NCBI GenBank assembly: GCA_013824385.1
Contig: PNNU01000042.1
Coordinates: 1 to 13,380, forward strand
Origin: Anaerolinea sp.
Lineage (GTDB): Bacteria; Chloroflexota; Anaerolineae; Anaerolineales; Anaerolineaceae
DNA length: 13,380 bases
Direction: 5' to 3'
A program made the position numbers and the translations under genes. The notes under the pieces were generated by a model, which was not told the origin of the DNA, searched no databases, and saw only the letters and a program-made list of their open reading frames with translations. Below, one piece after another: positions 6,986-12,916 of this stretch. Positions within the stretch are counted from its first letter, which is position 1, and each line of letters starts with the position of its first letter.

Positions 6986-7020
6986 GATCTTCTCCGCGTA
7001 CTCCGCGGCTCCGCGTGAGA
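6986..7020. repeat. CTCCGCG-type intergenic repeat downstream of vapC
   Basis: Three tandem-like CTCCGCG/ACTCCGCG/CTCCGCGTGAG units end 8 bases from the VapC stop codon. It belongs to the same family as the CTTTGCG repeats elsewhere in the window. Confidence 0.75.
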
Positions 7021-7028
7021 CAAAGCTC

Positions 7029-7400
7029 TTACTTCTCTAAATAAACCACTCCCGCCAACCCCTTGAAATGCGCATCAAGCGTCCACACTTCGGCATCATG
7101 ACTGAGCGCCGTGGCGTAAATAATACTGTCCGCCATAGGCAGCTTGTGCTCAGCCGAGATCAGGGCTGCCTCAATCGCCTGGTCGCGGGTCAGATCTACC
7201 ACCTCGCCCGCGGACATTAACCCCGCGGCCCGCAAGGCTTCTTCTTCATCGCGCTGCTGCAATATCTTTTTGAACACTTCGTAAATCGTGATTGCAGGCA
7301 CCACCAGCTCTTGAGGCTTTTCAATAAACGGCAGCAACTTCATACCTTGTGCTGACCCTGCGAAAAACTCCATCCACCCCGACGAATCAATTACGATCAT
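7029..7400 (-). CDS. vapC: VapC-type PIN-domain ribonuclease toxin
   Basis: A 123-residue PIN-domain toxin, the usual VapC size. VapC enzymes are Mg-dependent endoribonucleases that cut tRNA or rRNA. The acidic residues expected in the active site are present: Asp5 in VIDSSGWME, Glu41 in AITIYEVFKK, Asp91 in MADSIIYATA and Asp109 in TLDAHFKGL. The ATG at 7400 overlaps the vapB stop by 4 bases, coupling translation to the antitoxin. No frame damage or missing residue is seen. Which RNA it cuts cannot be read from sequence. Confidence 0.94.
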   Translation of the reverse strand: MIVIDSSGWMEFFAGSAQGMKLLPFIEKPQELVVPAITIYEVFKKILQQRDEEEALRAAGLMSAGEVVDLTRDQAIEAALISAEHKLPMADSIIYATALSHDAEVWTLDAHFKGLAGVVYLEK

Positions 7401-7615
7401 GGCCGTTCGCCCTCGTCGCGCTCTATGGTCGTGTCAATGCCCTTGAGAGACCCGAACGCCTCTTCCGCGCTGGGGACGATCACCATGCGGGCGCTGTTGC
7501 GATAGGGGATAAAGACCACCCGTTGCCCTGCGGTGAGGTTCATCTTTTCTCTGATGCTCTTGGGAATCACGATTTGAAACTTGGAAGACAAGGTTGTAAT
7601 GTCCACTTTTACCAT
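7397..7615 (-). CDS. vapB: VapB-type AbrB/SpoVT-fold antitoxin
   Basis: A 72-residue antitoxin. Residues 1-50 form a swapped-hairpin AbrB DNA-binding domain (VDITTLSSKFQIVIPKSIREK, then LTAGQRVVFIPYRN). The C-terminal ~20 residues are acidic and would wrap VapC. It should autorepress the operon with VapC. I trimmed a longer open frame to the ATG at 7615. AAGG sits immediately against that ATG, so a GTG three codons later (7606), with AAGGATGG at better spacing, is a real alternative start. A TATAAT on the minus strand (7648-7643) is a likely -10; no clear -35 was found. Confidence 0.9.
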   Translation of the reverse strand: MVKVDITTLSSKFQIVIPKSIREKMNLTAGQRVVFIPYRNSARMVIVPSAEEAFGSLKGIDTTIERDEGERP

Positions 7616-7679
7616 CCTTGATCGATACAAATAGGTAAAAATATTATACAACCATTTATCAGATTCCAGTACACAAATG

Positions 7680-7956
7680 CGTATCAATGGTCTGGTATGG
7701 GCGGATGATGCGAATTTCGCATACCACCAGTCCCCAGATTCTTCGGGGTGAGCTGTGAAGCGGCGAGAGGTACGGACGCTCTCGATAATGCTAAACTGCA
7801 CCGCGTCCAATTGTTTGCATAAAGGCATAGTTTGGGGACACGGCACGCACCCAAGGGTGTGCACACTTGCCCAGGCTGCAAGTGCCAGGGAAGAACGCGA
7901 TCGTGTCCCTACAATGGCAATCATGTGCCGTGTCCATAAATCCGAATCACGGGTCT
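7680..7956. repeat. Composite intergenic repeat, copy A (modules M, hairpin, P, M)
   Basis: The order of parts is as follows. Module M (7680-7697, CGTATCAATGGTCTGGTA) comes first. An ATGCGAA/TTCGCAT hairpin at about 7708-7722 follows. A linker with CTCGATAATGCTAAA starts at about 7780. Palindrome P with tail spans 7834-7935. A second M-like module (7943-7956) closes the element. Inside P, GCACGCACCC faces GGGTGTGC (7843-7862). A further perfect 7-bp hairpin (CACTTGC 7864-7870, GCAAGTG 7878-7884) is extra relative to the copy at 10152. The element fills most of the gap between vapB and the kinase gene. No gene was found here. Confidence 0.85.
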
Positions 7957-7977
7957 ACTGAAGATCTGAATTCAAGT

Positions 7978-9843
7978 TTATTGCGAGTAGGCACAACGGA
8001 AACCGCTGCTATAGCTCGTGTTCGACGGATAGTTCCTGAGCCGGTCGGCGGAGTGGAAGTTGTCTTCATAGCTGCACCACGACCCACTTCGCAAGACGCG
8101 GCCATCACCTGTAGTAGGCCCCTGTGGGGAATTCACTGAACCTGAAGGGTAACTGCCATACCTATCCGATACCCATTCCCAAACGTTGCCTGCCATATCC
8201 AATGCTCCATATGGGCTGGCGCCATCTGGGTAACTGCCCACTTTGGTGGTATCTCCTTCTTTTAGATTGTAATTGGCTAGATTATTATTTGCTTCTTCCC
8301 CTGTCCATGGATAGGTCTGTCCAACTTCTCCCCGCGCTGCTTTCTCCCATTCCGCTTCAGTTGGAAGTCTTCTGCCCGCCCATTGGCAATAGCCGTTTGC
8401 CTGATCCCAATCCACGTAAATCACCGGGTAATCTGCATATTCTAGAGATCCATAGTAGCTGTTTCTTGTATAAGACGAAGATGAAGATGGTTTTGTACAT
8501 CCTCCATCATTCACACATTGCTCATACATGGCATTGGTTACTTCTGTCTGGTCAATCCAATAGCCATCCAAAGTCACGCTGTGCTGAGGGTGCTCATCAT
8601 CTTCACCTACGCCATCCAGAGACCCCATCAGAAAATCTCCAGCAGGTACATAGACCAGGACCATGCCGTCCTTGGGCGAAATCATGGTTGTACCTGCGTC
8701 AGGTGCAGGGGGTGCTGCTGTGGGCACGACTTTTGTCTTGAACCATCCACTAGCAACTCCGATGATCAGCATCAACAGCACAACCCCGACCAGGCTTAAG
8801 CCAAATATTTTGCCAAAAGAAAATTCAAATTTCACAGGTATTTTTTGTGGTTCAGATGATGAAGTTGAATTTGATGTTTGGTTCACTAGCTTGGGGGGGT
8901 AGTTGATCGTAGCCTCTAACTGATTGATGGTGGCATAGGGGTCACGCTCATTTGCGGTTTGAGGAACTAAGGTTTCAAAGGAGGTAACGATTGTTTTATC
9001 ATCGGGGGTCGAGTTTTCAAGTTTCTTAAATGCCGCAGCTAACTCGCCCATATTTAGGTAACGGTCTGAAGGATCTTTTGCCAGCGCTTTATAGATCACT
9101 TTTTCAATGGAGTCTGGTAATCCGTCTATGATCGCACCAGGTTGAGGTAGTGGATCGGTCATATGCTTAAAAACCACGGCCATGGGAGTGTCTGCTGTGA
9201 ATGGTTTCTTGCCGGTGAGCAGTTCGAAAAAGATGATCCCGAGTGAATAGATATCTGCTCTGCCGTCTATCTTTTTGCCCATTCCCTGCTCGGGCGCCAT
9301 ATATTCAGGTGTGCCTATGCCGACACCTGTGCCAGTGAGAGTTTGACCATCTTCCAGGTCGAGCATTTTGGCGATACCGAAATCGGTGAGCATTGGTTCG
9401 CCACTGGTGGTCATGAGAATGTTGGCGGGTTTTACATCTCGGTGAATCACATCCTGTTCATGTGCATAGGCGAGCGCTTTGGAAATTGGCAGCAACAGCC
9501 TTATCGCACTCTGCCAGGCCATGGGTTTACCCATCAGTTGTTTCAAAGTACCGCCAGCCAGGTAGGGCATCACCAAGTAAAGGCTGCTTTCATATTCACC
9601 ATAATCAATGATGGGTACGATATTTGGATGAGTGAGCTTTGCCAGTGTTTTTGCTTCGCGTTCAAAACGCTTGAGCATTTGTCCAATCAATTCCTGGCTG
9701 AAAGCTTCTTTGCGGATGATCTTGACCGCCACATCCCGTTCAAGGCGGGTATCAAAAGCCTTATAAACCGTAGCCATGCCGCCTTCACCGAGTTTTTCGG
9801 TGATGTGGTAACGACCGAGTGATTGACCAATTAAATTATTCAT
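7978..9843 (-). CDS. Membrane-anchored Ser/Thr protein kinase with C-terminal FGE-sulfatase-like domain
   Basis: 621 residues. The cytoplasmic kinase domain spans about 11-275. It has glycine loop GEGGMATVYKAF (19-30), VAVK lysine 41, candidate alpha-C Glu63, the HRDVKPAN catalytic loop (134-141; Asp136), DFG at 154-156 and APE at 183-185. All key residues are present, so it should be active, as in PknB-type Hanks kinases. A low-complexity linker leads to one transmembrane helix (about 346-368). The outer part (about 393-620) is an FGE-sulfatase domain: MVLVYVPAGDFLMGS, the RRLPTEAEWEKAARG block at 491-505, DMAGNVWEWVSDRY at 549-562 and GFRCA near the C-terminus. The catalytic Cys pair of true formylglycine-generating enzymes is not conserved, so a sensor or ligand-binding role is more likely. 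The start at 9843 has AAAAGG upstream. Confidence 0.95.
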   Translation of the reverse strand: MNNLIGQSLGRYHITEKLGEGGMATVYKAFDTRLERDVAVKIIRKEAFSQELIGQMLKRFEREAKTLAKLTHPNIVPIIDYGEYESSLYLVMPYLAGGTLKQLMGKPMAWQSAIRLLLPISKALAYAHEQDVIHRDVKPANILMTTSGEPMLTDFGIAKMLDLEDGQTLTGTGVGIGTPEYMAPEQGMGKKIDGRADIYSLGIIFFELLTGKKPFTADTPMAVVFKHMTDPLPQPGAIIDGLPDSIEKVIYKALAKDPSDRYLNMGELAAAFKKLENSTPDDKTIVTSFETLVPQTANERDPYATINQLEATINYPPKLVNQTSNSTSSSEPQKIPVKFEFSFGKIFGLSLVGVVLLMLIIGVASGWFKTKVVPTAAPPAPDAGTTMISPKDGMVLVYVPAGDFLMGSLDGVGEDDEHPQHSVTLDGYWIDQTEVTNAMYEQCVNDGGCTKPSSSSSYTRNSYYGSLEYADYPVIYVDWDQANGYCQWAGRRLPTEAEWEKAARGEVGQTYPWTGEEANNNLANYNLKEGDTTKVGSYPDGASPYGALDMAGNVWEWVSDRYGSYPSGSVNSPQGPTTGDGRVLRSGSWCSYEDNFHSADRLRNYPSNTSYSSGFRCAYSQ

Positions 9844-9875
9844 AAAATACCTTTTTGTGAATAATGCTTAGATTA

Positions 9876-9881
9876 ATTATA
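9876..9881 (-). promoter_or_regulatory. Probable -10 box of the kinase gene
   Basis: The minus strand reads CTTGTATAATTAATC; the hexamer TATAAT is at 9881-9876, 33 bases before the ATG. No good -35 was found at standard spacing. A TTACTT-c-AAGTAA palindrome (9899-9911) lies in the -35 zone and could bind a regulator. Confidence 0.45.
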
Positions 9882-10004
9882 CAAGACTCTTCAATCCATT
9901 ACTTCAAGTAATAAATTATTTGTCATTAATAATCTTACCAAGAAGTGTAAAGGTATCCGCTTTTTCAAAAATTTACCCACTTATGATTTTTTCAAGTTAA
10001 TAAA

Positions 10005-10110
10005 AACGCCTGGCTCCAAGTGCTAGTTTTGCCAACCCCGGTGCTTTTCCGGGGTGTAGCATAAGGTCCCCAGCAGGGGGAACCTCCACCATGGTTAGCC
10101 CTCTAGATTA
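10005..10110 (+). ncRNA. Structured RNA candidate, possibly HEARO/IscB omega-RNA-like
   Basis: On the plus strand a nested fold can be drawn. GCCAACC (10031-10037) pairs with GGTTAGC (10093-10099) with one mismatch and closes two hairpins. These are CCCCGG (10036-10041) with CCGGGG (10049-10054) around a 7-base loop, and GGTCCCC (10065-10071) with GGGGG-AACC (10076-10084) around AGCA, with small bulges. CTAG at 10023-10026 can also pair with CTAG at 10103-10106. The block is GC-rich within AT-rich flanks and is not one of the window's repeat families. The layout recalls HEARO RNA (IscB omega RNA), but no IscB or TnpB gene lies nearby. That identity is from memory and unverified. The strand is uncertain; on the minus strand it would lie upstream of the kinase gene. 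Confidence 0.45.
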
Positions 10111-10133
10111 ATCGGTAATCCAGTCCACATATC

Positions 10134-10371
10134 CGCATCACGGGTCTGGTAGAGACACAGCACGCACCCAAGGGTGTGCAAAGAACGCGACCGTGTCTCT
10201 TACAATGGACATCGTGTGCCGTGTCCAAAAAAACGTATCAATGGTCTGGTAAGGGCGCATGCAATGCGCCCTCGATAACGCCAAATCACGCAGTGTCTAT
10301 TTGTCTGCATCATGACGTCATTTTGGGCACAGCGCGCTGTGCCCCTACCAAGGCTATCACGTGTCATGTCC
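10134..10371. repeat. Composite intergenic repeat, copy B (modules M, P, M, hairpin, P)
   Basis: The order of parts is as follows. Module M (10134-10151, CGCATCACGGGTCTGGTA) leads directly into P with tail (10152-10226, with GCACGCACCC-aa-GGGTGTGC inside). A second M follows (10234-10251, CGTATCAATGGTCTGGTA). Next is a perfect 9-bp hairpin, AGGGCGCAT-gca-ATGCGCCCT (10252-10272), then a CTCGATAACGCCAAA linker. The last part is the perfect 20-bp palindrome GGGCACAGCGCGCTGTGCCC (10325-10344) with its tail to 10371. Modules and order mirror copy A at 7680-7956. No gene was found in this stretch. Confidence 0.87.
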
Positions 10372-10401
10372 TTTTTGTGGGCTTGGTTTGATTAGAATTA
10401 T

Positions 10402-10452
10402 GATCTTCTTTGCGAGCTTGGCGTGCTCTTACTTTGCGTTCTTTGCGAGAAA
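10402..10452. repeat. CTTTGCG-type repeat upstream of padR
   Basis: GATCTTCTTTGCGAGCTTGG, ACTTTGCG and TTCTTTGCGAGA units lie in tandem, closely resembling the copy at 5287-5340. The repeat ends just before the padR promoter. Confidence 0.8.
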
Positions 10453-10464
10453 AGCTCCTTTTTC

Positions 10465-10501
10465 TTGACGCCTTCTCTTTAATATGTTATTAATAACATA
10501 T
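10465..10501 (+). promoter_or_regulatory. padR promoter overlapped by a PadR-type operator
   Basis: The -35 is TTGACG (10465-10470). A 17-bp spacer leads to TATTAA (10488-10493) as a probable -10. A perfect 20-bp palindrome, ATATGTTATTAATAACATAT (10482-10501), covers the -10. It contains ATGT-N8-ACAT, the operator form known for PadR-family repressors. This arrangement predicts autorepression. Confidence 0.75.
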
Positions 10502-10531
10502 GTACGTCATAACATAACTAAAGGCGCTCAA

Positions 10532-11071
10532 ATGGATCTTCACGCTACCATCCTCGGCCTGCTCAACTGGCACCCCTGTTCAGGCTACGACCTCAAGCGC
10601 ATCATCTCCGACTCGGATCTCTTCTATTGGTCGGGCAACAACAACCAGATCTACAAGATCCTGCTCGAGCTTCAGCAGGCTGGGCAGGTCACCTTTGAAG
10701 TACAGGAGCAGGCCAGCCTGCCCGCCAAGAAAATCTACTCTGTCACGGATGCAGGCCGTGCGGAACTCCAGCAGGCGCTCCTGCAAGCACCTGAAGCTCC
10801 CGAGATGCACAAGGATTTCCTCATCCAGCTCGCCTGGGCCGGGAGTCTGTCGGACGATGTCGTGCTGGCCCTGTTGACCCTCTACGAGGCGGAGGTCACC
10901 AACCGTCTTAATCTCTACCGTGGCCAGGCACTCCGCACGGAAAACGATCCGCACCGCACCCCACGTGAAACCTTCCTCTGGCGCCGCATCCATGACAACT
11001 TCATCCAAGCCTGCCAGACCGAGCTCCAATGGACCCGCGACACCGCGCAAGCGATCAGAGAACAAGAATAA
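10532..11071 (+). CDS. PadR-family transcriptional regulator
   Basis: 179 residues. The N-terminal winged helix (about 1-80) opens with MDLHATILGLLNWHPCSGYDLKRI, typical of PadR, followed by NNNQIYKILLELQQAGQV and the wing with KKIYSVTDAGRAEL. The C-terminal helical part (90-179) fits the PadR subfamily with a larger dimerisation domain (Vir_act_alpha_C type). PadR proteins are usually repressors released by small hydrophobic ligands. I used the ATG at 10532, not an in-frame start 48 bases earlier, because the homologous region begins there and AAGG precedes it. A perfect PadR-type palindrome covers its promoter, pointing to autoregulation. Its other target could be the EF-Ts-like gene 108 bases downstream, but that link is inferred. 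Confidence 0.93.
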   Translation: MDLHATILGLLNWHPCSGYDLKRIISDSDLFYWSGNNNQIYKILLELQQAGQVTFEVQEQASLPAKKIYSVTDAGRAELQQALLQAPEAPEMHKDFLIQLAWAGSLSDDVVLALLTLYEAEVTNRLNLYRGQALRTENDPHRTPRETFLWRRIHDNFIQACQTELQWTRDTAQAIREQE

Positions 11072-11085
11072 TAATAGAAAATGGT

Positions 11086-11159
11086 TTTCTCTGCGTTCTC
11101 GCGGTTTTTGCGCCCCCGAGCGAAGCGAGTGGGGTTGCGCCGCTGCGTGAGATGAATTT
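11086..11159. repeat. CTCTGCG-type repeat with internal hairpin between padR and the EF-Ts-like gene
   Basis: TTCTCTGCGTTCTCGCGG opens the element and CGCTGCGTGAGATGAATTTT closes it. Between them CCCC/GGGG arms flank GAGCGAAGCGAG, giving a GC-rich hairpin inserted in the repeat. The family is the same as the CTTTGCG repeats. Confidence 0.7.
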
Positions 11160-11179
11160 TGAACTTAACAAGGAATAAT

Positions 11180-11635
11180 ATGCAACCCACAACCGAACCC
11201 ACCTACGGCCACATCGAACTCTACTCCCATGCCAACGGACGTATCGGCGTCATGGTCGAAATCCATACCGAGACCGAAGAGGGTGCAGCCTCTGAGATTT
11301 TCCTCAAATTCGCCCACGAGATCGCACTGCAGGTTACCGCCGCCGACTTGCGCTTCGTCTCCGACGCGGATCTCACCTGCGGGGTGCTCAGCGGTCTGGC
11401 CGCTGAAACCGCCTCCACGGCGAGGGACGCCGGTAAACCCCAGGTTATCATCGACAAGATCGTTGAGGGCACACTCGAGAAATTTAAGAACCAGAACGTT
11501 CTGCTTCGCCAGCCCTACATCCGCGACGAGAGCCTTACCATCGCCCAACTACAGCAGCAGGTCATCACTCAGATTGGCGAGAACATCGTCATCCGCCGCT
11601 TTCTGCGCTGGGAGATCGTCCCAGAGGAAGAATAA
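11180..11635 (+). CDS. Short standalone EF-Ts-like protein lacking the N-terminal UBA-like domain
   Basis: 151 residues resembling the core of translation elongation factor Ts. The GHIELYSHANGRIGVMVEI strand pair (10-28), FAHEIALQV (44-52), GKPQVIIDKIVEGTLEKF (85-102), LLRQPYIRDESLT (108-120) and IGENIVIRRFLRWE (132-145) match the EF-Ts pattern block by block. The usual N-terminal UBA-like domain is absent. The ETDFV motif that contacts EF-Tu is replaced by ETEEGA (31-36). A normal bacterial EF-Ts is about 200-300 residues, so this is probably a paralogue and not the housekeeping factor. The function is unknown; it could bind EF-Tu weakly or act in another complex. The start at 11180 has AAGGA upstream, and TTG at 11159 was rejected. 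It lies in the same direction as padR. Confidence 0.8.
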   Translation: MQPTTEPTYGHIELYSHANGRIGVMVEIHTETEEGAASEIFLKFAHEIALQVTAADLRFVSDADLTCGVLSGLAAETASTARDAGKPQVIIDKIVEGTLEKFKNQNVLLRQPYIRDESLTIAQLQQQVITQIGENIVIRRFLRWEIVPEEE

Positions 11636-11637
11636 AC

Positions 11638-11673
11638 AAACGTAGAGGCGTATAGCCAAACAGCCCTACGTTT
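11638..11673 (+). terminator. Possible terminator after the EF-Ts-like gene
   Basis: AAACGTAG (11638-11645) and CTACGTTT (11666-11673) form a perfect 8-bp stem, with a possible inner GGC/GCC pairing. It begins 2 bases after the stop codon. The trailing T run is only three bases, so termination strength is uncertain. Confidence 0.45.
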
Positions 11674-11794
11674 CCCGAAGAGTGCTATTTCCAAAGCGGT
11701 TTTGCAAGAAAGGCATTGTCCCCGAGAAATCCAAACTTCCTTTATAATTACCCCATTCCGCATCTTAAAGGATCCTCCGATGGTTCTCTAATCC

Positions 11795-11844
11795 TTTCCA
11801 AAATATTTACACCCAATCTATAATTACAACATTACCCGAAAGGA
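11795..11844 (+). promoter_or_regulatory. Promoter and ribosome binding site of the GNAT gene
   Basis: The -35 is TTTCCA (11795-11800), the spacer 18 bp, and the -10 a perfect TATAAT (11819-11824). GAAAGGA (11838-11844) lies 6 bases before the ATG. Another TATAAT at 11743-11748 lacks a well-placed -35. Confidence 0.6.
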
Positions 11845-11850
11845 TTTCAC

Positions 11851-12777
11851 ATGAAAGCGGATTCTTTACCTTTTAACTTGCAGCACCCCACCCCGGAAGA
11901 TCTCGACCGGGTGTTCGAATTTCTCATTGCATTTGATATTGCCGAATATGGTGAAGAGGATTCAGATAAAGACGACCTCACGGACCAATGGTCTGAAGCT
12001 GACCTTGCCAACGATGCCTGGATCTCTCAAGACGACGAAGGACGGCTCACCGGTTATGCCATACTCTCTGAAGAATATGATCACAAGCGTTTCCTGGATG
12101 TTTACGCCCTTCCTCTCATTACTCCAAAGGCTCTCACAGAGACACTCTACGAACTTGGGGTTGAACGCTTTCAAACCCTGATCAAGGAGGGTAAGAGCGC
12201 TGCAAACTGCACCCTTACCACTTTTGCCAATGGATATAACGAAGCGATGTGCGCTGTCATCCAGGCGCACGGTTTTGCTGTCGAAAAATATCATTACCGC
12301 ATGCAAATAAATTTTACTGAACCATTTGCAAGCCCTGCTTTCCCATCGGAATATACACTTTCGAAATTTACTCAGGGTGACGAAAAAGAACTCTATGAAC
12401 TGATCATCAGTACCTTTGACTGGCAGGGTGCGCATATTTTGCCTTTTGAAGACTGGAGCAAAGATATCTTCCGCAACGGACGTTTTGACCCCGAACTCTT
12501 CATCATGCTTCGCAGAGACCAGAAACTTGTCGGTGCAGCCATCTGTTACGACGAAGAGTCACGCATCTGGCTTAAGGAACTTGCCGTTTCCAAAGACCTG
12601 CAGGGCAAAGGGATTGGCTCATTACTCTTGAAACAAGTGTTTGCCCTTGCCGGGCAGAAGAGCATCCCCACCGTATCACTGGGGGTTGCCGCGGCGAATG
12701 AAAAGGCTGGCGCTTTCTATCAGCGCAACGGAATGAGCTGTACGCGCAAGTTTGTTCAATTTCAGCGCCCTGCTTAA
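11851..12777 (+). CDS. GNAT-family N-acetyltransferase with two tandem domains
   Basis: 308 residues. The C-terminal half (about 165-305) is a clear GNAT fold. WLKELAVSKDLQGKGIGSLLL holds the acetyl-CoA motif A, with Q251-G-K-G-I-G256, and NEKAGAFYQRNGM forms motif B. The N-terminal half (about 1-150) has a GNAT-like layout (HPTPEDLDRVFEFLIAFD, then GRLTGYAIL) but no intact Q/RxxGxG/A motif. It is probably a degenerate second domain, as in many duplicated GNAT proteins. The substrate is unknown; such enzymes acetylate antibiotics, small metabolites or protein N-termini. The start is set by the AAAGGA site 6 bases upstream. It has its own promoter and converges with the permease gene. Confidence 0.9.
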   Translation: MKADSLPFNLQHPTPEDLDRVFEFLIAFDIAEYGEEDSDKDDLTDQWSEADLANDAWISQDDEGRLTGYAILSEEYDHKRFLDVYALPLITPKALTETLYELGVERFQTLIKEGKSAANCTLTTFANGYNEAMCAVIQAHGFAVEKYHYRMQINFTEPFASPAFPSEYTLSKFTQGDEKELYELIISTFDWQGAHILPFEDWSKDIFRNGRFDPELFIMLRRDQKLVGAAICYDEESRIWLKELAVSKDLQGKGIGSLLLKQVFALAGQKSIPTVSLGVAAANEKAGAFYQRNGMSCTRKFVQFQRPA

Positions 12778-12832
12778 ACACTTTTATCATGGGTAAGTTT
12801 GAAGGTTGATGAAGTAAGGTAAAGTAAAAAGC

Positions 12833-12884
12833 AGTAATGAGTAATCAGTAATAAGGAAAACCTCTGACCTGATTACTCATTACT
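12833..12884. repeat. Perfect 16-bp inverted repeat between convergent genes
   Basis: The arms AGTAATGAGTAATCAG (12833-12848) and CTGATTACTCATTACT (12869-12884) are exactly complementary around a 20-base loop. It may serve as a bidirectional terminator for the GNAT and permease genes. The building blocks match the GATTA/TAATC palindrome in the pheS leader. Confidence 0.8.
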
Positions 12885-12916
12885 AATTACGAATTGCAAA
12901 TCCCTAATAACCACTC

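Noticed and set aside
7616..7924. N-terminal extension of the vapB frame to 175 residues
   Set aside because: The extension translates the composite repeat; AbrB-fold homology begins at the ATG at 7615.
8124..9822. Long plus-strand frames opposite the kinase gene
   Set aside because: Low-complexity shadow translations of the kinase/FGE gene with no domain features.
10011..10090. A tRNA or tmRNA end suggested by the CTCCACCA string at 10084-10091
   Set aside because: No T-arm GTTCGA-type sequence or matching acceptor stem was found, so the string is probably coincidental.
10176..10391. Plus-strand 71-codon frame before padR
   Set aside because: It lies wholly within composite repeat copy B and its palindromes.
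10484..10531. Upstream start for padR
   Set aside because: It would place the operator and -10 inside the gene; homology and ribosome binding site support 10532.
11165..11548. Minus-strand frame opposite the EF-Ts-like gene
   Set aside because: The plus-strand frame matches EF-Ts block by block; the reverse frame has no recognisable motif.
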